From Nostoc sp. ATCC 53789 (GTDB lineage: Bacteria > Cyanobacteriota > Cyanobacteriia > Cyanobacteriales > Nostocaceae): a stretch of 64,000 nucleotides of DNA. Every line of letters begins with the position of its first letter. Positions within the stretch are counted from its first letter, which is position 1. The stretch is taken from the NCBI RefSeq assembly GCF_009873495.1, contig NZ_CP046703.1, positions 7,064,001-7,128,000 of the forward strand, written 5' to 3'. Below the pieces are notes generated by a model, which was given only the letters and a program-made list of their open reading frames with translations, searched no databases and was not told where the DNA came from. The translations under genes and the position numbers were made by a program. This document shows, one piece after another, positions 23,755-35,100 of the stretch.

Positions 23755-23850
23755 TATGGTCGCTGCTGCGCCTAGCGAGTAGAACCTCTTGCCCCCTCCT
23801 CCCTGCTCCCTGCTCCCTGCCCCCTGCCTCCTGCCTCCTGCCTTCTTCAA
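23755..23850. repeat. CT-rich heptamer-like tandem repeat (CTGCTCC/CTGCCTC)
   Basis: A run of 7-bp units fills the gap between the ferredoxin and nuclease genes. It extends the nuclease frame artificially upstream. Confidence 0.7.
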
Positions 23851-23854
23851 TTGT

Positions 23855-24223
23855 TTATTCCTCATCTAACGGTAAACCCGCTTTAACTTTCCCCCTAGCA
23901 AAATAGCGTCCAAACTGGAGTTCGTAGACTTCATCTTCGTCTTGTGTCTCTACTTCCAAGTCAGAACGGGGATAACTCACACACAAAAGGGCATAACCTT
24001 GCTGACGTAAATCTGGCGACAATCCGATCGCCTCTGGTTGATAAATTTCTCCCGACAATACCCTTACAGCACAAGCGGTGCAAGCCCCGTTGCGACAGGA
24101 AAACGGTAGTTCCACACCTTGTTTTTCGCCAGTGTGCAGGATATAGCGGTCTTCTGGCACTTGTAGGGTGTATGTTTTGCCAGTGGAGCGATCGCGAACT
24201 TTAATTGTGTATGTACGAGACAT
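23855..24223 (-). CDS. Plant-type 2Fe-2S ferredoxin with C-terminal extension
   Basis: This 122-aa protein has the cluster motif CRNGACTAC (about 43-51) and the fourth Cys in ALLCVSYP (about 81), within a beta-grasp fold (TYTIKVRDRSTGKTYTLQVPE). About 30 residues beyond the usual ferredoxin end (ELQFGRYFARGKVKAGLPLDEE) suggest the FdC2-like class of divergent photosynthetic ferredoxins rather than PetF. It is a soluble electron carrier; its partner is not shown. The start is ATG at 24223. Confidence 0.88.
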   Translation of the reverse strand: MSRTYTIKVRDRSTGKTYTLQVPEDRYILHTGEKQGVELPFSCRNGACTACAVRVLSGEIYQPEAIGLSPDLRQQGYALLCVSYPRSDLEVETQDEDEVYELQFGRYFARGKVKAGLPLDEE

Positions 24224-24330
24224 CTGGATTTGCGTTGTAGAATTAGGACTTTCAGATTCAATCTAAGAATATCTTTCTTTATCTTTGCATTTTCTGGGAT
24301 TCTATAGTATGATCGTAACTTGTGGCACCT

Positions 24331-24415
24331 GGAGAGGTGGCCGAGTGGTTTAAGGCGCAGACCTGGAAAGTCTGTTTAGGGAAACTTAACGGGGGTTCGA
24401 ATCCCCCCCTCTCCG
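24331..24415 (+). tRNA. tRNA-Ser(GGA)
   Basis: The 7-bp acceptor stem GGAGAGG/CCTCTCC (24331-24337 with 24408-24414) and the discriminator G form an 85-nt class II tRNA with a long variable arm. Anticodon GGA lies in the loop of GACCTGGAAAGTC, and the T loop is GTTCGAATCC. CCA is not encoded. Identity as serine follows from the anticodon and long variable arm. Confidence 0.97.
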
Positions 24416-24898
24416 TTCTGAAACCTAGTCTAAATATATAGTTTCAACCAGACTTCTACAAATGGTCGGGTCAAATAAATCGCGGGATCTTGCCAAAGAT
24501 ATTCTTAAAATTGTTTTGAAAGTAGGTTAGCCTTCCGCAGGAAAGGTGTCTTAAAAACCAATGTGATTCAGTTAAGGTTAAAAACTGAAACTGGCGTAGG
24601 TTCGAAAGCCACTGCGCCCTTGCGGTTTTTACGACTTGTTCGCAGCTAGTTCCAAGCGAGAAACAAGTGGCTCCCAACCTACAATTTTTTTGCTGCCCTC
24701 TGCCCCCTGCACCCTCTTGTAAAAATTATATTTTCTTCCTCCTGCCTCCTGCCCTCTGCCTCCTCTGGTAACATTTATTTATTTTTCATTCATAATTGAG
24801 CCATTTTGTAAAGTCGCCAAACTCCTACTTCACGATGGCGACAGCCTGATGAAAGGATCGAGTAAATTAAGATAAGTAAAGAAAATGCTTTGAACTAC
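24416..24898. other. Intergenic stretch with degraded repeats
   Basis: No gene supported. A segment near 24545-24575 (GATTCAGTTAAGG) resembles the terminus of the 11464 MITE, and CT-rich heptamers lie at about 24695-24770. A 68-codon minus-strand frame here has no protein-like features. The promoter for the HEAT-repeat gene should lie near the right end. Confidence 0.5.
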
Positions 24899-25579
24899 AT
24901 GACAGCTCTCAGCTTACAAGAAATTTCTACTCAGTTAGAAAGTCCGAACTTACGCGATCGCATGGTAGCTCTTGCTAATCTGCGTCATGTTTCTCCTGAA
25001 GAGGCAGTCCCTTTAATTAAAAAGGTACTAGACGACGAATCTTTGCAACTGCGATCGATGGCAATATTTGCCCTTGGAATCAAGCCAACGCCAGAATGTT
25101 ATTCAATTTTGGTCAGAATTCTCGAAAATGACCCCGATTATGGCATCCGCGCTGATGCTGCTGGTGCTTTAGGATATTTGGGCGATGCCAGAGCTTTTGA
25201 AGTGCTTTCACGGGCGTTTTATGAAGATACTGATTGGCTAGTACGCTTTAGTGCAGCCGTTTCTCTTGGTAACATTAAAGACCCACGTGCCCGTCAACTT
25301 CTTCTTCAGGCATTGGATAGCAAAGAAGTAGTGTTGCAACAAGCTGCAATTTCTGCGCTCGGAGAAATTAAAGATATTGAGTCTGTCGATCAGATTCTAC
25401 GCTTTGCCCAATCAGATGATTGGTTAGTCAGACAACGTTTGGCAGAAGCTTTGGGTAATCTTCCCACTCCCAAGAGTGTCTCAGCTTTAAAATACTTAGA
25501 AAAAGACAATCATTTCAACGTTGCTGAGGCAGCCAGAATTGGCCTCAAGAAGCTTGAGGAAATAGGCAATCAAGCTTAA
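24899..25579 (+). CDS. nblB: HEAT-repeat protein, NblB/CpcE-F-like
   Basis: The 226-aa protein is built of about six HEAT/PBS-lyase repeats of 30-31 residues (DDESLQLRSMAIFALGI, DPDYGIRADAAGALGYLGD, DTDWLVRFSAAVSLGNIKD, SDDWLVRQRLAEALGNL). Such proteins either attach bilins (CpcE/F) or take phycobilisomes apart under starvation (NblB). The length and single-gene arrangement fit NblB, and the next gene is a CpcS-type bilin lyase, so the pair handles phycobiliproteins. The symbol is tentative. ATG at 24899 is preferred over a TTG three codons upstream. Confidence 0.75.
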   Translation: MTALSLQEISTQLESPNLRDRMVALANLRHVSPEEAVPLIKKVLDDESLQLRSMAIFALGIKPTPECYSILVRILENDPDYGIRADAAGALGYLGDARAFEVLSRAFYEDTDWLVRFSAAVSLGNIKDPRARQLLLQALDSKEVVLQQAAISALGEIKDIESVDQILRFAQSDDWLVRQRLAEALGNLPTPKSVSALKYLEKDNHFNVAEAARIGLKKLEEIGNQA

Positions 25580-25654
25580 TAATATTAGATCCTCCTGCTA
25601 CCTTTTAATAATTAAGTGGGAATTTTAGCATTTTGATGCAGGGTAATTTCATTC

Positions 25655-26221
25655 ATGAATATTGAAGAGTTTTTTCAGTTAAGTGCTGGTAAATGGTTTT
25701 CTCATCGGACTAGTCAACATTTGGCTTTGAATGAATCTGAACATAGCAAGTCAGACATTATCATTGAGACGCTGGCAGTAGATCATCCAGAAGCGACAAA
25801 ACTGTGTCAACAGTACGAAATTAATCCTAGTTCCGCCTCTTGTGCTATCAAAATTAACTGGAATGGCACAATGGAAAAGGAGCAAACAAAACATAGTGGT
25901 TCAACTGTGTTAGTTTCAGTACCCGATGCAGATAATCCGTCTGAAGGCAAGTTACTGCGGGAAATAGTTGATGCTGAGAAAACTCCAGTTGCTGGACACT
26001 ACAAATTTGACAGTGACGGTGCTTTAATCCTAACTATAGAAGATGAAAACATCTGGTCAGAGGAGCGCCTGTGGTTTGCTAGCCCCAATTTGCGAATGCG
26101 GGTAAATGTCCTCAAGAGTTTTGGTGGATTTAGTATTACTTCTTTCACTTCTGAGATTCGCATGGGTGGTTTTCCACCTGCTGCAAAGGCTTCCGAGGCG
26201 GCTAATTCAGTATCGAGTTAG
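25655..26221 (+). CDS. cpcS: CpcS/CpeS-type phycobiliprotein bilin lyase
   Basis: The 188-aa lipocalin-fold protein begins MNIEEFFQLSAGKWFSHRTS and contains the family signature SEERLWFASPNLRMRVNVLK (about 128-147) followed by SFTSEIRMGG. These lyases attach phycocyanobilin to the Cys-82 site of phycobiliprotein subunits. It follows the NblB-like gene by 75 bp on the same strand, so they may share a transcript. CpcS, CpcU and CpeS cannot be separated safely by eye; the symbol is by family. Confidence 0.85.
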   Translation: MNIEEFFQLSAGKWFSHRTSQHLALNESEHSKSDIIIETLAVDHPEATKLCQQYEINPSSASCAIKINWNGTMEKEQTKHSGSTVLVSVPDADNPSEGKLLREIVDAEKTPVAGHYKFDSDGALILTIEDENIWSEERLWFASPNLRMRVNVLKSFGGFSITSFTSEIRMGGFPPAAKASEAANSVSS

Positions 26222-26258
26222 TTGTAATTTAGGACTTACGCAAAACTATACGCGCTCA

Positions 26259-26280
26259 GGGGCAATTCATTAATTGCCCC
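26259..26280. terminator. Hairpin after cpcS-type gene
   Basis: A 9-bp perfect stem GGGGCAATT/AATTGCCCC with CATT loop lies 38 bp past the lyase stop. It may stop the nblB-cpcS transcript, but no strong T run follows. A half-copy of the GGACTTACGCAA terminus seen at 53421 precedes it at about 26231. Confidence 0.45.
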
Positions 26281-26355
26281 TACCTAGAAATCAGGGTTTA
26301 TTTAAACTGTGTTCTGGCTAGTAATTGCTTCTGGCATTAAACCTCTGCAAAAAAA

Positions 26356-26386
26356 TGTAGAGACGTAGCAGTGCTACGTCTCTACA
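26356..26386. repeat. Perfect 15-bp palindromic repeat (TGTAGAGACG...)
   Basis: TGTAGAGACGTAGCA and its exact complement are separated by a single G. The outer arm matches the repeat inserted in the HstK gene at 17334-17363. It lies in a 305-bp gap (26222-26526) without genes. Confidence 0.8.
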
Positions 26387-26526
26387 ATGGTTATGGATAA
26401 AGCATAATTAGTTTCTAGATATCTATAATTTATTCTGAATTCTGTTTCAATAAAAAATACCAAGCTATGGCTAATTCCATAGTTGGGAAAAATATATCTA
26501 GATTTTTATGGCTGCGTTGATACTTT

Positions 26527-28050
26527 TTAAATTTGCAAAAAGTTAGCGATCGCTTGCGGTAATGGCAAAATAATTACAATCAACAAAGCCATTGCCAGTA
26601 ATCCCCAAATATCACGTTTGTTATCCAATTCAGTGACATCATTCAGTGCAGGCTCATCAATCAACGGCATAAATAATAAGATAATTGCCCACATCAAAAA
26701 TTCTTCCCGAATTAACGAAAGTAATAGCAAGAGAAGGCGAGCCACTTGACCAATCATAATCGCAACTCGTTGTCCAAACATTGCATGGACAATGTGACCT
26801 CCATCAAGTTGTCCCACAGGCATTAAATTTAACGCCGTCACAATTAGTCCGATAAAACCAGCTACTGCAACTGGATGCAAATCAAGGGCTGATTTTGCTG
26901 TTAACTGACTTCCCAAGGCTAGCTTCGATAATAACGCTAGTAAGATGGAATATTTGGGATTAAGGGCATCAGGATTCAAAAATCGGCTTTTTTCTTCAAT
27001 CAGGGGAACCACGTCAGAATGAGCCAAGCCCCATATTAATAATGGCAAGGTAACAACAAAGCCTGCAAGCGGCCCAGCGATACTAATATCAAATAATGCT
27101 TTACGGTTGGGAATGGGACTACGCATCTGAATAAATGCACCAAAAGTTCCCAAAAAGAAGGGCATTGGAATAAAGTAAGGCAATGTCGAGCGAATTTTGT
27201 AGAATTTAGCCGTTAAATAATGCCCAAGTTCGTGAATACCCAAAATAGTCATTAACCCTAAAGCATAAGGTAATCCTTTAAATAGGACATCTGGGTTAGA
27301 TAGAACTTTGAACAAAGAGCCAATTTCCCATAGAGGCGGAAGAGAAGTACCAGCAATTTCCACTCCCACCAAGGTAGTAGTTATCAAAGTCGCTACTAGT
27401 AGTAGAAGTGCTAATCCTGGCCGAGTTAAGCGTTCTTGGTCGCGTCGGGGTGTATTTCTCTCTTTAGCAGCCTGAATATTAGGAACCAGCACAAAGAAAG
27501 GTTTGTCATTTAAACCTTCTTGAAAGATCAACACGAAGCGATCGCCAAATTGTGCTTCAATATTAGTCTTAATCTGCTGGTAAGCGTTGCTGGCTTTAGT
27601 TCGTAACTGACCCCGGCAAATTACGGCTTGTGGTCGATACTCAATATTTTGAACGTAATATACAGACCAAGGAAAACAATTTCGCAGTTGAGTTTCTTCT
27701 GTTGGCTCAATGGGACGCACTAGTGGTTCTGGGGTAGGCTGGATAATTGGCTGTGATTCTGAGGCTTGGGCTGGAACTTCGGTTTGTGTATCTCTTGGCA
27801 CTCGCCGCCCCCCTAGAAACAATATCCAGTACAACACTGTGCAGATAAATAACGACGAAACAATCAGCCCTGGTGGTGGAGGTTGTTTCGCCCCATATAT
27901 CAGTGTCCATCCACTTAACAACAATGCTGGTGTCATTAAAACCAGCCACAACAACCATACTGGCGTTCGAGTGATGTGAGCGACACTGTGCTGCACCATT
28001 AGATAAGTAGCTAGCCCCAGTAGGAGGATAAACAGAAACCAAAATGCCAT
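26527..28050 (-). CDS. Site-2 protease family (M50) membrane metalloprotease
   Basis: This 507-aa polytopic protein has two or three N-terminal membrane helices, a cytoplasmic or lumenal linker (about 85-215), and a protease core with zinc motif HELGHY (about 276-281) and the third ligand in NLMPVGQLDGGH (about 415-426). This layout matches the EGY1/S2P-like family of cyanobacteria and chloroplasts, which cut within membranes; its substrate is unknown. ATG at 28050 begins directly with a membrane helix. It is monocistronic and divergent from the MBL gene. Confidence 0.9.
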   Translation of the reverse strand: MAFWFLFILLLGLATYLMVQHSVAHITRTPVWLLWLVLMTPALLLSGWTLIYGAKQPPPPGLIVSSLFICTVLYWILFLGGRRVPRDTQTEVPAQASESQPIIQPTPEPLVRPIEPTEETQLRNCFPWSVYYVQNIEYRPQAVICRGQLRTKASNAYQQIKTNIEAQFGDRFVLIFQEGLNDKPFFVLVPNIQAAKERNTPRRDQERLTRPGLALLLLVATLITTTLVGVEIAGTSLPPLWEIGSLFKVLSNPDVLFKGLPYALGLMTILGIHELGHYLTAKFYKIRSTLPYFIPMPFFLGTFGAFIQMRSPIPNRKALFDISIAGPLAGFVVTLPLLIWGLAHSDVVPLIEEKSRFLNPDALNPKYSILLALLSKLALGSQLTAKSALDLHPVAVAGFIGLIVTALNLMPVGQLDGGHIVHAMFGQRVAIMIGQVARLLLLLLSLIREEFLMWAIILLFMPLIDEPALNDVTELDNKRDIWGLLAMALLIVIILPLPQAIANFLQI

Positions 28051-28222
28051 GTTATCTTCAGTAATTTTGACAAAACGCCCTACCTAGTAGCTTCAGCACC
28101 ATAGCATTAACTACGAGGCAGACTTCAAATCCCAATTTTTTCAGATGGTTACAGTTCAATTCTTCAGAATTTCTACACTGTAACCAGATTGTCCACAACT
28201 CCTCAGTTCCGGTTCTTTGATT

Positions 28223-28957
28223 ATGTGCCCTTTACCTCAACAGCCAAGTCATACAACTAAGCCACCACGGGCTGTCTTTCCTCAAGAAATTCCTAGCGGA
28301 AGTTCCTTGCAATCGGACTTCGCACAAGATAGCATTTTTGCTTTCCCACCCAATCGGGACACATTAGGGGGAACCTCTTATTTTATTGTAAGAAATGAAG
28401 GCAATATCCTCATAGATTGCCCTGCCCTAGACCAAACAAATCAAGACTTTTTAGCCGCGCATGGAGGGGTGCGTTGGTTATTTATCACCCATCGAGGTGC
28501 TATAGGCAAAACTGCTGAAATTCAGAAAGCCTTGGGTTGCGAAGTTTTGATGCAAGAACAAGAAGCTTATTTATTACCAGGCTTACCCGTAACTACCTTT
28601 AGTCAAGAATTTACTCTTGATGCGGCAGTCAAAATTATTTGGACACCAGGTCATTCTCCCGGATCATCGTGCCTATACTACAGTAAGCTTGGAGGTATAT
28701 TGTTTTCTGGTCGCCATTTGGTTCCTAATCAGAAGGGCGATGCAGTACCATTACGGATAACTAAAACCTTTCACTGGCCACGACAAATCAACAGTGTTCA
28801 GTTATTATTAGAACATTTTACACCAGAAACTCTCAGGTACATTTGTCCCGGAGCTAATACAGGTTTTCTTAGGGGCAAGCGTTTTATAGATCGAGCTTAT
28901 CAACACCTCACCTCTCTGGATTTACCAGCTTTGCTGCGGATGCAGCCCCTTATTTAA
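28223..28957 (+). CDS. MBL-fold protein with a degenerate metal site
   Basis: The 244-aa protein keeps the beta-lactamase-fold layout: GGTSYFIVRNEGNILIDCPA, then TPGHSPGSSCLYY, ILFSGRHLV and a C-terminal His/Gly-rich segment. The signature HxHxDH is replaced by THRGAIGK (about 90-97), so the usual two-metal site is largely missing. It may bind one metal, or be a regulatory or non-catalytic member. ATG at 28223 is preferred over a TTG at 28217. No operon partner is visible. Confidence 0.8.
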   Translation: MCPLPQQPSHTTKPPRAVFPQEIPSGSSLQSDFAQDSIFAFPPNRDTLGGTSYFIVRNEGNILIDCPALDQTNQDFLAAHGGVRWLFITHRGAIGKTAEIQKALGCEVLMQEQEAYLLPGLPVTTFSQEFTLDAAVKIIWTPGHSPGSSCLYYSKLGGILFSGRHLVPNQKGDAVPLRITKTFHWPRQINSVQLLLEHFTPETLRYICPGANTGFLRGKRFIDRAYQHLTSLDLPALLRMQPLI

Positions 28958-28998
28958 AATAAAGACTTCTTCATGAGTATAAAAAACTTATCCTAATG

Positions 28999-29033
28999 CC
29001 CAATACCCAATACCCAATACCCAATACCCAATA
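28999..29033. repeat. Heptanucleotide tandem repeat (CCCAATA)5
   Basis: Five exact 7-bp copies lie between the MBL gene and the second HstK gene. Confidence 0.95.
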
Positions 29034-29129
29034 AAGTATGGTTCTTTTTGATACTGATGTAAAATATAATTTAAGGAAGATGCTGTCTGGGGAATTCTAG
29101 CGTTAGACAAGGAATTCTGGTAAAAATTT

Positions 29130-32100
29130 ATGAGTGCAAAAGTTGATGGAACTGTAAGGATCGCTGGCTACCAAATTATAGAGCAACTTTATTCTGGTTC
29201 TCGGACTCAAGTGTATCGGGCAATACGAGAATGCGATACCTTCTCTACGAGACGCTACGCGAACGGTGGGCTTCGCCAACGCCAACCAGTCGTCATCAAG
29301 CTCTTAAAACGAGAATATCCAAGTTTTAGTGAATTAGTCCAGTTTCGCAACCAATATGCGATCGCTAAAAACCTAAATATTCCCAGCATCATTAAACCTT
29401 ACAGCCTAGAACCCCATCACAATGGCTATGCCCTAGTTATGGAAGACTTTGGTGGTATCTCCTTGCGACAATTTACCCAAAGACAACCACTGAGCTTAGA
29501 GGAATTCCTACCCATTGCCTTGCAACTGATAGAGACTTTACACCAGTTGCATCAACAGCGCGTCATTCACAAAGATGTCAAGCCAGCTAATATCCTGATT
29601 CATCCTGACACCAGAACAATTAAGCTAATTGACTTCAGTATTGCCTCGCTGCTACCACGAGAAACTCAAGAAATCCAAAGTCCCAACGGACTGGAGGGAA
29701 CCCTAGCGTATTTGTCGCCAGAGCAAACTGGACGGATGAACCGAGGCATTGACTACCGCAGCGACTTTTATTCATTGGGTGTAACTTTCTTTGAACTACT
29801 GAGTGGACAACTGCCTTTTACATCTCACGATCCGATGGAGTTGTTACATTGTCATATCGCCAAACAGCCTGACTCTATCTGTAATCTCAACCCGGAAATC
29901 CCCTTGATGTTGGGAGAGATCATTTGCAAGCTGATGGCAAAGAATGCCGAAGACCGCTACCAGAGTGCTACGGGACTCAAATATGACTTAGTATTTTGCT
30001 TAGAACAATGGCAAAAAACGGGTAAACACACTTGGTTTGATTTAGGACAGCACGATATCAGCGATCGCTTTCTCATCCCTGAAAAACTCTACGGACGGGA
30101 GCAGGAAATAGAAAGCTTACTGGAGGTATTTGGGCGGGTTGCCAATGGTGCAGTGGAACTGATGCTGGTGGCTGGCTTCTCTGGTATCGGTAAAACTGCC
30201 GTGGTGAATGAAGTGCATAAGGTGATCGTTCGCTGGAACGGCTACTTCATCAAAGGGAAGTATGACCAGTTCAACCGCAATATTCCCCTGTCTGCTTTTG
30301 TACAAGCTTTCCGGGATTTGATGGGACAGTTGCTCACCGAAAGCGACACCCAGTTGGAACAGTGGCGAAACAAAATTCTGTCCGCAATCTCTGAGAGTGG
30401 ACAGGTGATCATTGAAGTGATTCCAGAATTAGAAGGGATTATTGGCACGCAACCGCCAGTACCAGAATTATCGGGTAGTGCTGCACAGAACCGCTTCAAT
30501 CTGCTGTTTGTGAAATTTATTCAGGTATTTGCTACAAGAGAGCATCCGTTAGTAGTGTTCCTCGACGATTTGCATTGGGCAGATTTGGCATCTCTCAATT
30601 TGATGAGGCTGTTAATGGGTGAAACCTTAAAGGGTTATCTGTTAATTATTGGCGCATACCGTGATAATGAAGTGTTTGCGGCTCATCCGTTAATGGTAGC
30701 CCTGGAAGAGATTGAGAAGGGAGTCACCGTCAGCACCATTACATTAGCTCCTTTGAGTCAAACAGATGTGAATCGTTTGATTGCCGATACATTGAGTTAT
30801 TCAACAGAAGTTGCCCTGCCGTTAACCGAGCTAGTTTATCAAAAAGCCAAAGGTAATCCGTTTTTTACAACCCAGTTTCTCAAGGCATTACATGAAGATG
30901 GACGAATTACCTTTGATTGGGATACAGGTTTGTGGCAGTGTGATTTGGCGCAAGTACCCAGACACACGGCAGCTTGTCTTCAGACATCGCTTTCTTTAAC
31001 GGATGATGTCGTTGAGTTTATGGCAATTCAACTACAAAAGTTGCCACTCGAAACTCAGGAAGTTCTGAAATTGGCAGCCTGTATCGGTAATCAATTTGAT
31101 TTGGCGACATTGGCGATCGTTTTTGAACAGTCTCCAACCCAAACGGCAGAAGTTTTGTGGAAAGCGTTGCAAGAAGGGTTAGTTTTACCACATTGTGATG
31201 TCTATAAGTTTTATCAAGAGTCAGAAGCAATAACAGATTCTTCTGACTTGGGGATTCTGGATTCTGGTTCCTGTGTTTACACATTTTTGCACGATCGCGT
31301 CCAACAAGCGGCATATTCTCTCATCCCAGAGGAGCAAAAACAGGCAACTCATCTAAAAATTGGCCAGTTACTCCTGAGTAATACCCCCGAAAGCAACTGG
31401 GAAGAACGAATTTTTGAAATTGTCGGTCAACTTAACGTTGCGGCTGAATTGATTGCCCAACCCGCAGAACGTCAAGCATTAGCGCAATTTAACCTGATTG
31501 CAAGCCGCAAGGCCAAGGCAGCGATCGCCTACACTGCTGCCTGCAAATATGCCCAGGTGGGCATTGGGTTACTCGCCCAAAACAGTTGGCAGCATCAGTA
31601 TGAGTTAACCCTAGCACTCCATCAAGTTGCCACAGAAGCTGCCTATCTGAGCGGTGATTTAGAGGAGATGGCAGCCAATGCTCATCTTGTCCTAAATCAC
31701 GCCAAAACTCCATTAGATAAAATCAGCGTCTATGAGGTAAAAATTGAGGTATTCACTGCTCAGGGTCATTTTGCCGAAGCGATCGCAGCAGCACTTACCA
31801 TTTTGAAGCAATTGGGAGTGGAACTACCCACAGAGCCTACCCAGGAAGATGTGGCAGTGGCCTTGCGTACCGTCTTAGATGTAATTGGAGAGCGATTCCC
31901 TGCCGAGTTGCTCAACCTCAGCGATGCAAGGGATGCAAACATCCTGGCAGCAGCTCGAATTTTGACATCAGTAGCACCCTGCGCTTATCTGTCCCAGCCA
32001 CAGTTGTATTTACTGGTGATTTTAAAAAAGGTTTATTTATCTGTCGTCTATGGTAATGAATCAACCTCGACCTTTAGCTATGTCTCTTATGGAATATTGA

Positions 32101-35100
32101 TGTGTGGTGTATTCAAAAACGTCGAATTAGGTTATGAATTCGGTCAGTTAGCCCTCGACCTGCGATCGCGTTATCAAAATTCCGAATTGAAAGGGAAAAC
32201 TTTATTATTAGTCTGTGTGTACACAAGGCATTGGAAAATGCACCTGCGGGAGTTATTACAACCCTTGCAAACTGCCTATTGTAGTTGTTTAGATGTAGGC
32301 GATTTGGCTTTCGCGGGTTACTCTGCGTATAACTACAGTTTTTACTCCTATTTTGCAGGACAGAATTTAACACAGCTAGAGCCGGAAGTTGCTGGTTATT
32401 GTGAAGCGCTCAAGCATCTCAAGCAAAATCTAGCTCTGAACTATTCCCAATTGATTCGACAAATTTTGCTGAATTTAATGGGAGATGCGGATGACGTTGT
32501 GGTGTTGAGCGGTACAGCCTACAATGAACAGCATCAACTTCCATTACATGAAGCAGCAGGCGATCGCACCGGATTAGCATTGCTGTGGATTAACAAACTG
32601 GTTGTATCGTATCTGTTTTCCGAGTTTGAACAAGCCGTAGAACAGGCTAGGCAAGCGAGACAATATTTAGATGCGATCATTGCTTTTTTATATGTACCCA
32701 TCTTTCATTTCTATGATTCTTTAGCCCAACTAGCATGGTTTGAGCAACTCTCAGCCTTAGAACAGCAGCAAATGAAAGAATACATTACTGCTAATCAAGA
32801 AAAACTTAACTACTGGGCTACCCATGCGCCAATGAATTTTCGCCACAAATTTGATTTGGTGGAAGCCGAGCGGTATCGAGTCTTGGGCAATCGGGCAGAA
32901 GCAATTGAATATTACGATCGCGCCATCATTGGAGCCAAAGAACAAGGCTATATTCAAGAAGAAGCACTAGCCAATGAATTAGCCGCCAAATTTTACCTCG
33001 ACTGGGGCAAAGAGCAGATTGCTCAGTCATACATAACTCAAGCCTACTATGGTTATGCTCGTTGGGGTGCGAAAGCCAAAGTCGTCGATCTAGAAAAACG
33101 TTATCCCCAATTACTCGCCCCCATTCTTCAGCAAAGTCCTTCTCCTCTCTCAACTAACGAAACTATCTTTGCCTTGGGGAGTGTTACCTCCACCAGTTCT
33201 GCCAATTCCAGTAGTAGCAGCATTTCTGTTGCTCTAGATTTAGCTACCATTCTCAAAGCTTCCCAAACCCTATCTGGCGAAATCGAACTGGAAAAACTGC
33301 TTTCAGTATTGCTGCATATCGTCATTGAAAATGCTGGAGCAGATAAGTGTGTATTCATGCTTTTAGAATCAGGGCGTTTGCTAATTCAGGCGTTAGCACA
33401 GCTTTCTCTTAGTATCGTATCTGTAGAGAACAAGAAGGGAATTACTCATGTTGATTTTTACCCAAGATTGCTGAATCCACAACCCATTGAAGACTCTCAG
33501 GATGTACCAGTTGGCTTAATTAATACCGTCAAACGCAGCTTAAAACCAACAGTAATTATTGATGCCACAGTGCATCCTCAATTCATCAACGATCCTTATA
33601 TTCAGCAACAGCAGCCCAAAAGCATCTTGTGCAGCCCAATATTACATCAGGGGAAGTTGCTGGGCATATTGTATCTGGAAAATAACCTAGCAGCCGGAGC
33701 CTTTACAAGCGATCGCGTCGAACTGCTAAACTTGCTTTGCGCTCAAGCGGCAATTTCTCTAGTGAATGCCCGACTTTATCGAAATTCCCAAAACTATGCT
33801 CAACAGTTGAGGCAATCTCTAGCAAAATTACAGGCTAGTGAAATCCGCTTCCAAAATTTGGCGAATAATATTCCTGGGATGGTGTACCAATTCCGTTTGG
33901 CAGCCGACGGTTCAACTTCAACACCTTACGTTAGCTCTGGCTGTTTTGACTTGTATGGATTAGAGCCAGAGTTAGTGATGGCAGGGATACACAGCCTTTA
34001 CGATATGAATCATCCTGACGATCAACCAGCTATTGCAAAAGCGATCGCTTACTCTGCCCAAACTCTGACACCATTTGATCAAGAATGGCGCATTATCCTA
34101 CCTTCAGGAGCCGTGAAATGGATTCAATCTGTGGCTCGGCCAGAGCGACAAGCCGATGGTGCAATCTTATGGGATGGGGTGGTAATTGATATTAGCGATG
34201 TCTACGACGAGCTTCGCTTACGCAAAGAGGCCGAAGCATCTCTAGCCAAAGAACAAGAGTTCTTGAATGCCATTATTCAAAATATTACAGATGGGATTGT
34301 TGTTTGTGACCCTAATGGAAATTTGGTCTTATTCAATAACGCAACCCGTGAGTTTCATGGCTTACCAATAGAATCATTACCACCAGAGCAATGGGCACAA
34401 CATTTCGATCTCTATCAAGCTGATGGTCAAACACCCCTATCAACAACAGAAATTCCTTTGTTTCGCGCCTTGCAAGGGGAAATAGTTGAAAATGCAGAAA
34501 TGGTAATTGCGCCGAAACATGGCTCTAAGAGAATTTTGTTAGCAAGCGGACAAGTGATCGTCGATTCTTTAGGCAACAAACTTGGTGCAGTAATTGTGAT
34601 GCGAGATATTAGCGATCGCAAACAAGCAGAACTTACTCTACAGCAAAAATCACTTGATTTGCAACAAGCGCTAAACGAGCTACAAAACGCCCAATTACAA
34701 ATAGTCCAAAGTGAAAAGATGTCTGCACTGGGTAACTTAGTTGCTGGTGTCGCTCACGAAATGAATAATCCCCTCGGTTTTATTGCTGCCAGTCTCAAAC
34801 AAGCTAAACCTACTATTGCTGATATTATCGAACACTTGAAACTCTATCAAGAAACTTCACTCAACAAGAACGATCAAATCAAAGATCATGCGGTCGAAAT
34901 TGAATTAGATTATACCTTAGAAGACTTGCCCAAGATGATTGATTCAATGTCTATGGCCTGTGACAGATTAAAAAAAATCAGCACCAGTTTAAGAACTTTC
35001 TCTCGTGCGGATCAAGACTACAAAGTGCTTTTCAATATCCACCAAGGCATTGATAGCACAATTTTAATTTTAAAACATCGTCTAAAGGCTAATGAACTAC

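Noticed and set aside
24471..24677. 68-codon minus-strand frame after tRNA-Ser
   Set aside because: Overlaps degraded dispersed repeats; no recognisable protein pattern.
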